11,936 nucleotides of DNA, taken from assembly GCA_016213425.1 (NCBI GenBank), contig JACRAI010000136.1, positions 1-11,936 of the forward strand, in the 5' to 3' direction. The notes beneath the pieces are model-generated. The model ran no database searches, was not told the origin of the DNA, and saw nothing but the letters and a program-made list of their open reading frames with translations. The DNA comes from an archaeon (GTDB taxonomy: Archaea > Nanobdellota > Nanobdellia > Woesearchaeales > ARS49). Shown here one piece after another: positions 6,512 to 10,969 of the stretch. Position numbers and translations under genes: made by a program. Positions within the stretch are counted from its first letter, which is position 1, and each line of letters begins with the position of its first letter.

Positions 6512-6988
6512 ATGAATAAAATAATTATTTTTGCATTGATGTTTTTCATCATTTCTTGTGCGGTTAGCACAAGTCAAGATAAAGCTAATGAACTCATAAA
6601 AAAATCAGACGCGCTATTTAGAAATGCAACAGACTATGAAATAAAAGTTCAGCAAATAACTAAAGAAGAGTTTACTTTTGAAAGAGCTCGAGAAGCAAGA
6701 AAAGAACTAAACTGGTCTTTGAAGTATGACAAAGAATCCTTAGATGCAAATAATGAAGCTATTCTTTTGCTAGAGGGTTTAAAAAATTCTTCTCTTGAAG
6801 AGACATTAAAATCAAGAAAACAACTCAACCAAAAGGTTGAAAAAATCTTTGAATGCAACAATGCAGGAATGGATCTTCTAAACGCAATAATCGCTCACGG
6901 CGAAAAAACTTTGACGCAAAAAATAAAAGAGTTATTGGACAAATCAGATGCTTGCAATAAAGAATTAAGCAAAATGATGAGAAGTTAA
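6512..6988 (+). CDS. Lipoprotein-like helical protein (158 aa)
   Basis: The first 16 residues form a signal peptide: MNK, a hydrophobic core IIIFALMFFII, then SC at 15-16, giving a lipobox-like IISC with Cys16 as the likely lipidated residue. The mature part is almost entirely charged helix with heptad character (about 20-155), so it is probably an extracytoplasmic, membrane-anchored coiled-coil or helical-bundle protein. Two further cysteines (about 114 and 147) could form a disulfide outside the cell. No family recognised. It has its own promoter; neighbours are unrelated in type, though the next gene is also membrane-bound. Export is well supported; lipid attachment in archaea is an inference from the motif. 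Confidence 0.75.
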   Translation: MNKIIIFALMFFIISCAVSTSQDKANELIKKSDALFRNATDYEIKVQQITKEEFTFERAREARKELNWSLKYDKESLDANNEAILLLEGLKNSSLEETLKSRKQLNQKVEKIFECNNAGMDLLNAIIAHGEKTLTQKIKELLDKSDACNKELSKMMRS

Positions 6989-7011
6989 TATTTCTTATTT
7001 TAGGTCACATT

Positions 7012-7020
7012 ATTTAAATA
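7012..7020 (+). promoter_or_regulatory. TATA box for PAP2-like gene
   Basis: ATTTAAATA lies 23-31 bases before the ATG at 7043, with no ribosome site between, suggesting a leaderless transcript. The T-rich tract 6989-7002 just upstream may terminate the preceding gene. Confidence 0.6.
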
Positions 7021-7042
7021 CTAAGTCCCGCTTTACCGAGTT

Positions 7043-7687
7043 ATGAAAGTTAGCAAGGGAAAGTATCTTGCGTTTACTTTTTTTATTTGCATGTATTTTG
7101 GATATTTGCTAATCCAAAAAGTTTTCCCAACAGGTCACATACTTAAGATTCCTATAATTGATGATAATATTCCTTTAATTTCTTGGTTTGCTGTTCCTTA
7201 CTTAAGCATGTATTTCGTCACAATAGTTCCTTTCCTTCTTTCTTGGCATCACAAAAAAAAATTGTTAGCAACATCACTCACTTTTCTTTCTGCAGCTTCA
7301 ATTGCATACATGACATTCATAATTTACCAAACAAAAATGGTGAGACCGGAAATAATTCCTCACGGAACTTTTGATTTTCTTGTAGAATATATTTACGCAA
7401 TGGATCCTCCAGTTAACTCTTTTCCAAGCCTTCATGTACTTTATGCCACACTCGCATTCTTGTGCACACGAAATATCAATAAAGAATTAGGAATTATTAT
7501 TTTCCCTTTTGCATTCTTAACAGCTATATCTACCGTTCTTATTAAGCAACATTTCTTTCCAGACATAATAGGAGGAGTAATTTTAGCCCTGCTCGCGTAT
7601 AAAATTATTTTTAAAAATATAGTTTCAAAAAATTCTTCAAAATCTTTGAATGATCATCAACCAATATTATTTGTTAATAAGATTTAA
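7043..7687 (+). CDS. PAP2-superfamily integral membrane protein, Aur1/inositolphosphotransferase-like
   Basis: A lipid phosphatase or phosphotransferase of the PAP2 superfamily, acting at the membrane surface. Of 214 residues, about six hydrophobic segments are visible (near 8-25, 46-66, 74-95, 128-141, 149-166, 174-191). All three superfamily motifs are present: Lys98-x2-Arg101-Pro102; Pro128-Ser-Leu-His131, with the PSLH form typical of the Aur1/Ipt1 branch instead of PSGH; and His170-x3-Asp174 within KQHFFPDIIGG. The catalytic histidine pair is therefore His131 and His170. Family members remove or exchange phosphate head groups on polyprenyl, phosphatidyl or inositol lipids; the substrate here cannot be read from sequence. 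The start is supported by a TATA box 23-31 bases upstream. Confidence 0.85.
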   Translation: MKVSKGKYLAFTFFICMYFGYLLIQKVFPTGHILKIPIIDDNIPLISWFAVPYLSMYFVTIVPFLLSWHHKKKLLATSLTFLSAASIAYMTFIIYQTKMVRPEIIPHGTFDFLVEYIYAMDPPVNSFPSLHVLYATLAFLCTRNINKELGIIIFPFAFLTAISTVLIKQHFFPDIIGGVILALLAYKIIFKNIVSKNSSKSLNDHQPILFVNKI

Positions 7688-7707
7688 ATAACTAATCATG
7701 ATGATTA
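7682..7707 (+). promoter_or_regulatory. TATA box and 7-1-7 inverted repeat before nucleotidyltransferase-like gene
   Basis: ATTTAAATA (7682-7690) overlaps the stop codon of the PAP2 gene. TAATCAT-G-ATGATTA (7693-7707) is a perfect inverted repeat with 7-bp arms lying between the TATA box and the ATG at 7712, over the expected transcription start. A protein bound there would block initiation; this is an inferred operator. Confidence 0.5.
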
Positions 7708-7711
7708 ATTT

Positions 7712-8269
7712 ATGGAGTTATCTCAAATATTTAAAGACTCAGTTAGAAGTAACAAAGTTTTTTTTGAAGCGTTAGATATTGTAAGACTTAACTCAAGAGG
7801 TAATGTTTGGCTTATCGGAGGGTTTTTGTATAGAACTCTTGCAAGCCATTTATATAGCATTTCTAAGCCAGAAGTAGACTTTGATTTCTTAATAGAAAAA
7901 CCAATGCGCATAGTTTTGCCAACAGACTGGGAAGGAAAATTAAACAGGTACGGCAATCCTAAGCTTGTTAAAGGAAGTTGTCAAATTGATTATGTTCCTT
8001 TTGAAAAAGTGCACGATTTCCTTGGAAGGAAAACAGAAAAAATTGAAGATTACTTAAGCGGAGTTCCTTTAAGCATTCAATCAATCGCGTATGATGTATC
8101 AACACAGAAAGTTATTGGTGACGTTGGAATTGATTCTTTGCTCTCTAAAACTGTTAAAGTTAACGACCGCGAAAATGCAAGAATTTATGCACAAAAAAAA
8201 GAGAAAGACTTGAATTATTTAATTAAAGAAAAGGCAAAGAGTTTAGGATTTAAAGCAATTCTTGTTTAA
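7712..8269 (+). CDS. Stand-alone nucleotidyltransferase head-domain protein (Pol beta fold)
   Basis: The 185 residues resemble the catalytic head domain of tRNA CCA-adding / poly(A) polymerase-type nucleotidyltransferases. Visible elements: VWLIGGFLYRTL (32-43), with the Gly36-Gly37 and Arg41 of the GGxxR motif; VDFDFLIE (55-62), with metal-binding Asp56 and Asp58; a candidate third aspartate, Asp93, in CQIDYVPF; and SIQSIAYDVSTQKVIGDVGIDSLLSKTVKV (121-150), which parallels the INAIAYD...GxxDL region of CCA enzymes. The neck, body and tail domains needed to bind tRNA are absent and the RRDFTIN motif is degenerate, so it is not a complete CCA enzyme. It may transfer nucleotides to another target or have lost activity. 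Its stop overlaps the oppositely directed toxin stop in a shared TTAA. Confidence 0.7.
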   Translation: MELSQIFKDSVRSNKVFFEALDIVRLNSRGNVWLIGGFLYRTLASHLYSISKPEVDFDFLIEKPMRIVLPTDWEGKLNRYGNPKLVKGSCQIDYVPFEKVHDFLGRKTEKIEDYLSGVPLSIQSIAYDVSTQKVIGDVGIDSLLSKTVKVNDRENARIYAQKKEKDLNYLIKEKAKSLGFKAILV

Positions 8270-8517
8270 TCATAGATATTTTTACTATGTCCGATCTTAA
8301 TAATTAGAATTTGAATTTTTTCATATTCAATATCAAAAATAACTCGATAATCCCCAACCCTGAATCTATACCCTTGCATTCCTACAAGTTTTTTAATATC
8401 GCCAGATTCAGGTCTTATTCTAAGTCGCTCTAAGGCTGTTAAAATTCTTTCTCTGCCAGATTTGTCAAGTTTTTCTAATTCTTTAAGTGCAGAAGGAGAA
8501 TAAATAAGTTCATACAT
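8266..8517 (-). CDS. relE: RelE/ParE-family toxin
   Basis: An 83-residue RelE-superfamily protein, predicted as a ribosome-dependent mRNA endonuclease or related toxin. Typical features: YELIYSPSALKELEKLD (2-18) as first strand and helix, KKLVGMQGYRFRVGDYRVIFDI (42-63) with basic residues Lys42, Lys43, Arg51, Arg53 and Arg58, and the C-terminal IGHSKNIYD (75-83), which parallels the usual IGHRxDVY. The His77 and Tyr82 positions are retained; the usual Arg after the histidine is Ser78. The start codon directly abuts the antitoxin stop (TAA|ATG), a tightly coupled pair. The convergent upstream neighbour shares stop-codon bases. Confidence 0.88.
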   Translation of the reverse strand: MYELIYSPSALKELEKLDKSGRERILTALERLRIRPESGDIKKLVGMQGYRFRVGDYRVIFDIEYEKIQILIIKIGHSKNIYD

Positions 8518-8736
8518 TTACAAACCAAACCTCTTCTTGACTTGTTCATGTGTATAAAATTTTCCTGCTTTTATATCTGCACGAGCTTGTTCTATCTCTT
8601 GCCTAGTTTCTTTATTGACCTCTTGAGAATCTTCTACAAAATCCCAAATAACTTCTTCATAGCTCTCTTTGGTGTAGAGCTTTTTTTGCTTTAAAGCTCC
8701 AAGGAGCTTCTCACTTACTTGTATTGTAGTTACCAT
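8518..8736 (-). CDS. Antitoxin of the RelE-type module
   Basis: A 72-residue protein immediately upstream of the toxin in the same transcript. The N-terminal part, TTIQVSEKLLGALKQKKLY (3-21) followed by YEEVIWDFVED (26-36), resembles archaeal ribbon-helix-helix style antitoxins and would bind DNA as a dimer. The C-terminal part, QEIEQARADIKAGKFYTHEQVKKRFGL, has the form of a toxin-wrapping helix with a conserved-looking GKxYTxEQVKKRxGL ending. Expected role: neutralises the toxin by wrapping it and represses the operon. A TATA box lies about 25 bases upstream and direct repeats cover the promoter, fitting autoregulation. Confidence 0.82.
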   Translation of the reverse strand: MVTTIQVSEKLLGALKQKKLYTKESYEEVIWDFVEDSQEVNKETRQEIEQARADIKAGKFYTHEQVKKRFGL

Positions 8737-8740
8737 AGCA

Positions 8741-8768
8741 AGTATATAACTTAATATAGTATATAAAT
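8741..8768 (-). promoter_or_regulatory. Toxin-antitoxin promoter with AGTATATAA direct repeats
   Basis: On the minus strand, ATTTATATA (8760-8768) lies about 24-32 bases before the antitoxin ATG at 8736, so the mRNA is probably leaderless. On the plus strand, the nonamer AGTATATAA occurs at 8741-8749 and again at 8758-8766, 17 bases apart, spanning the TATA box and the start site. These are candidate binding half-sites for the antitoxin. Confidence 0.5.
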
Positions 8769-8817
8769 TTTTCAGGTTATAAATTTTATTTTAATATAAT
8801 TAGAGTTTTTCCAGTTA

Positions 8818-8831
8818 GGAAGATTTAAATA
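8818..8831 (+). promoter_or_regulatory. Promoter of superoxide dismutase gene
   Basis: GGAAGATTTAAATA contains the same GGAAGATTTA core as the promoters at 1556 and 2660, but no AGTAGT palindrome upstream. The TATA lies about 100 bases before the ATG, so transcription from it would start near 8850 and leave a leader of about 75 bases, much longer than for neighbouring genes. Confidence 0.55.
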
Positions 8832-8854
8832 ATTAATACTTGGATCTGATTTGA

Positions 8855-8912
8855 GGTCGGCAGTATTAAATACATTTGCTCGCAAACTGCTAACCAAAAA
8901 CTGCAAACCAAA
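8855..8912 (+). promoter_or_regulatory. Structured leader with 15-bp tandem repeat before superoxide dismutase
   Basis: GGTCGGCAG (8855-8863) can pair with CTGCTAACC (8887-8895) in 8 of 9 positions counting one G-U pair. A nested TTTG-CTCG-CAAA hairpin (8875-8886) sits in the loop. AAACTGCTAACCAAA (8884-8898) is repeated as AAACTGCAAACCAAA (8898-8912), differing at one base. The second copy could compete for the same upstream strand with 7 of 9 pairs. A ribosome site GAGG (8917-8920) follows. No tRNA or known riboswitch pattern fits. The regulatory role is inferred. Confidence 0.45.
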
Positions 8913-8926
8913 TTTAGAGGCATAAA

Positions 8927-9529
8927 ATGAAACATGAACTACCAAAATTAAGTTATGAATACAATGCTTTAGAACCATATATTGATGAGCAAACCATGAG
9001 AATTCATCACACAAAGCACCACCAAACTTATGTTGATAAATTGAATGCTGCTTTGGAAAAATTTCCTGAACTACAGAAGAAATCTGTTGAAGATTTACTG
9101 AAAAATCTTAATTCAGTACCTGAAGCAGGCAGAACTGCAGTTAGAAATCATGGAGGCGGACATCACAATCATTCTTTATTCTGGCAATTATTAAAAAAAG
9201 ATGTAGCTTTGAAAGGAGAAGTTGAAAAAGCAATTAAAACAAAATTTGGAAGTTTTGATAAATTTAAAGAAGATTTCACTAATGCAGCTTTAGGTGTTTT
9301 CGGTAGCGGTTGGGCGTGGCTTGTTTGGAATAGCAAGGAACTAGAAATTATTACAACACCAAACCAAGAGAGTCCATTAAGTCAAGGAAAAACTCCTTTG
9401 CTAGGATTAGATGTTTGGGAACATGCATATTACTTAAAATACCAAAACAGAAGAAATGAATTCATCGGCGCATTCTTTAACGTCATTAATTGGGAAAAAG
9501 TTAATGAATTATTAAAGAACGCTAAATAA
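8927..9529 (+). CDS. sodA: Superoxide dismutase, Fe/Mn family, Mn-type signature
   Basis: Converts superoxide to oxygen and hydrogen peroxide in the cytoplasm. At 200 residues it is of normal length. All four metal ligands are visible: His27 (RIHHTKHHQTYV), His82 (GGGHHNHSLFW), Asp162 and His166 (DVWEHAYYLKYQN). The outer-sphere glutamine is supplied by Gln147 in PNQESPL, with glycine at the alternative site before the second ligand (GGGH), the arrangement of manganese rather than iron enzymes; cambialistic use of iron is still possible. No export signal. The start is fixed by MKHELPKLSYEYNALEPYID, the usual N-terminus, with GAGG six bases before the ATG. It has a long leader that could be regulated, and a T8 terminator follows. 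Confidence 0.95.
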   Translation: MKHELPKLSYEYNALEPYIDEQTMRIHHTKHHQTYVDKLNAALEKFPELQKKSVEDLLKNLNSVPEAGRTAVRNHGGGHHNHSLFWQLLKKDVALKGEVEKAIKTKFGSFDKFKEDFTNAALGVFGSGWAWLVWNSKELEIITTPNQESPLSQGKTPLLGLDVWEHAYYLKYQNRRNEFIGAFFNVINWEKVNELLKNAK

Positions 9530-9530
9530 A

Positions 9531-9538
9531 TTTTTTTT
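9531..9538 (+). terminator. T8 terminator after superoxide dismutase
   Basis: Eight consecutive T residues begin one base after the stop codon and are followed by further T residues at 9540-9543, a clear archaeal oligo-T stop signal between convergent genes. Confidence 0.6.
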
Positions 9539-9570
9539 ATTTTCCACTCCAAACCAAGAAGTAAAAACCA

Positions 9571-9774
9571 CTAACATCTTCCAGGTTTAAAGCTTACTTT
9601 TGCGCAGTTTGCAAAGCAAGAATTAGAATACGTTCTTCCATCATTTCCGCACACGGGTTCATATTGTTGAGTGCAAATACAGCCTGTTTGTTCCTGTCCG
9701 CCTTTTAATCCTTCTTTGGGTGTACAGGAGACAAGGATTACAAAAAGTAATGCTAGAATCAATATTTTTTTCAT
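9571..9774 (-). CDS. Kazal-domain lipoprotein (67 aa)
   Basis: A 16-residue signal peptide ends in LVSC, with Cys17 as the likely lipid-attached residue. After a short glycine-rich spacer (18-31) comes a single Kazal domain (32-67) with all six cysteines: 32, 34, 42, 53, 57 and 67, and the hallmark YEPVCGNDGRTYSNSC (38-53). Kazal domains are disulfide-rich serine protease inhibitors that insert a reactive loop into the protease. Counting from the second domain cysteine (Cys34), the P1 residue would be Gln36 by comparison with ovomucoid, so trypsin or elastase preference is not predicted and the inhibitory target is open. It would act on the outer face of the cell membrane. Its own TATA box lies 21-29 bases upstream. 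Confidence 0.9.
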   Translation of the reverse strand: MKKILILALLFVILVSCTPKEGLKGGQEQTGCICTQQYEPVCGNDGRTYSNSCFANCAKVSFKPGRC

Positions 9775-9794
9775 AACAAAAATAATTGCTTATT

Positions 9795-9803
9795 TATTTA
9801 TAA
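9795..9803 (-). promoter_or_regulatory. TATA box for Kazal lipoprotein gene
   Basis: On the minus strand TATAAATAA lies 21-29 bases before the ATG at 9774, again leaving no room for a ribosome site. Confidence 0.55.
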
Positions 9804-9812
9804 TATTTTCGT

Positions 9813-9818
9813 AAAAAA
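9813..9818 (-). terminator. Short T-run after the 131-aa gene
   Basis: Six T residues on the minus strand begin 4 bases past the stop of the gene at 9822-10217, just before the promoter of the Kazal lipoprotein. Short, so weak evidence. Confidence 0.35.
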
Positions 9819-9821
9819 GAA

Positions 9822-10217
9822 TTATTTAATCAAACTGTGTCTTTTCAAGATATCTTTTAGTTTTTCGAATTCTGCGCTTACTTTGAAAAGTTCAACTTCT
9901 TCAGAAGGTAATTTTTTAATACTATCTAGAGCTACTTGTGCTACAAATTTTAGTTCATCTTTTGTAGGACCTACCTCGCGAAATTCGACTGTTGCTTCTT
10001 CTCTGCCGAATAACCTGGAAAAAAAGCCTTTTTTGTTTTCGTTTGATGATTCAAGTGCAGCTTCATCAAGTTCTACGTAAGGTTCAATTTCTGGGTTTAA
10101 TTTTATTGATGGACTTTTACTTTTAAAAGTTTGAACAACATTATGAAGAAATTGCTTCCTGCTTCTTTGAGATAGGTATTCATCCAAATCTGTGTCAAAA
10201 TCTGTTTTACTCCCCAT
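9822..10217 (-). CDS. Hypothetical acidic protein (131 aa) with basic-aromatic FFSRLFGR motif
   Basis: Not recognised. The N-terminal ~35 residues are charged and probably helical. Residues about 35-60 are proline- and acid-rich and probably unstructured. KKGFFSRLFGR (62-72) is a short basic-aromatic segment of a kind often seen as a membrane-surface or partner-binding motif. The remainder (about 85-128) looks like two helices (DELKFVAQVALDSIKKL and EVELFKVSAEFEKLKDILKRH). No signal peptide, so cytoplasmic. An ATTTAAATA box (10240-10248) sits 23-31 bases upstream of the ATG, supporting the start and indicating a leaderless transcript. Neighbouring minus-strand genes have separate promoters, so no operon is implied. 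Confidence 0.75.
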   Translation of the reverse strand: MGSKTDFDTDLDEYLSQRSRKQFLHNVVQTFKSKSPSIKLNPEIEPYVELDEAALESSNENKKGFFSRLFGREEATVEFREVGPTKDELKFVAQVALDSIKKLPSEEVELFKVSAEFEKLKDILKRHSLIK

Positions 10218-10239
10218 GAATAGAGAAAAAAAGTTTACT

Positions 10240-10248
10240 ATTTAAATA
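10240..10248 (-). promoter_or_regulatory. TATA box for the 131-aa gene
   Basis: ATTTAAATA on the minus strand, 23-31 bases before the ATG at 10217; the canonical leaderless arrangement of this window. Confidence 0.6.
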
Positions 10249-10265
10249 TTTTATTGTTCTGGACT

Positions 10266-10856
10266 TTAGTAAAGATTATCTTCTTCAAAAGGACCGAAGA
10301 AGACTCCTTCTATAACTGTTTTTCCTAATAAATCTTTATTAGTAAATATGCTTTTTATTTCGGCGTGAGGCATTTTATTCTTTATTTTATCTACTATGCT
10401 TATTTTTTCATCATTATTACCATCACCAATTACGTGAATCAAAGCATAGTTTGCGTGTTCTACGCCTCCACAAAGAATGTTTATTTTATTTTTTAGCTTC
10501 ATTCTATCAACATTTGAAGTGTATTGATTTGATTGAAAATCTAGAATTCTTGTGTTTTCTACTGCAATTTTTTTGTGTTTTAAATTTTCTTCAATCTTCG
10601 CAACAGTCTTTATAAAATCCATGCTTTCATTGTGATTTTTTACTTCTTCGCTTAAGTAACTGAGCTTGAAAAATAAAGGATCTTCTTCACACTCATAAAA
10701 TTCTCGATTAAACTCTATAGCTTTCAATGCATGAAGCACTTTGTTTAGTTCTCTTAAAGAGCAAACGGGATCGTTGCTTCGTAACGTGAGTTTCACGTTT
10801 GGAAAAGCAAGAGTGGCATTAAGCTCGCCTTTTTTTTTCTTAACAATCTTTGTCAT
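10266..10856 (-). CDS. Hypothetical protein (196 aa)
   Basis: Not recognised. It starts with a lysine-rich segment (KIVKKKKG, 3-10). A beta strand pair follows (ELNATLAFPNVKLTLRS, 11-27), then helices (about 33-48 and 62-95). A C-terminal half has alternating strands and helices (KINILCGGVEHANYALIHVIGDGNNDEKISIVDKIKN, 124-160, ending with VIEGVFFGPF, 181-190). No signal peptide or membrane segment, so cytoplasmic. A TTTAAATA element on the minus strand (10884-10892) lies about 28-36 bases before the ATG. It diverges from the DNA polymerase X gene across 113 bases, so shared control is possible but not shown. Confidence 0.75.
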   Translation of the reverse strand: MTKIVKKKKGELNATLAFPNVKLTLRSNDPVCSLRELNKVLHALKAIEFNREFYECEEDPLFFKLSYLSEEVKNHNESMDFIKTVAKIEENLKHKKIAVENTRILDFQSNQYTSNVDRMKLKNKINILCGGVEHANYALIHVIGDGNNDEKISIVDKIKNKMPHAEIKSIFTNKDLLGKTVIEGVFFGPFEEDNLY

Positions 10857-10883
10857 TATAGAATTATTTAGTGTTTGATTTCA

Positions 10884-10892
10884 TATTTAAAC
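10884..10892 (-). promoter_or_regulatory. TATA box for the 196-aa gene
   Basis: GTTTAAATAT on the minus strand covers this interval, 28-36 bases upstream of the ATG at 10856. The spacing allows a leader of only a few bases. Confidence 0.5.
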
Positions 10893-10926
10893 ATTATGGT
10901 TCTCTGAAATAACTTTTAACAAAGAA

Positions 10927-10935
10927 TTTTTAAAA
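10927..10935 (+). promoter_or_regulatory. Possible TATA element before DNA polymerase X gene
   Basis: TTTTTAAAA lies 35-43 bases before the ATG at 10970, a few bases further than in neighbouring genes, implying a short leader of about 10-15 bases. No better TATA is visible at the usual distance. Confidence 0.35.
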
Positions 10936-10969
10936 CATAACATCTTAATAAGCATGATTTAATAAGATT

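Noticed and set aside
7712..8269. Complete tRNA CCA-adding enzyme
   Set aside because: Only the head domain is present; at 185 residues it lacks the neck, body and tail domains, and the RRDFTIN motif is degenerate.
8841..8912. tRNA-like fold or C/D box RNA in the superoxide dismutase leader
   Set aside because: No acceptor stem, no T-arm GGTTCRA motif, no anticodon arm of proper size, and no paired C and D boxes; treated as a structured leader only.
8884..8912. Tandem 15-bp repeat as a CRISPR or attachment site
   Set aside because: Only two abutting copies, no spacers, no cas genes or integrase nearby; more likely a leader duplication.
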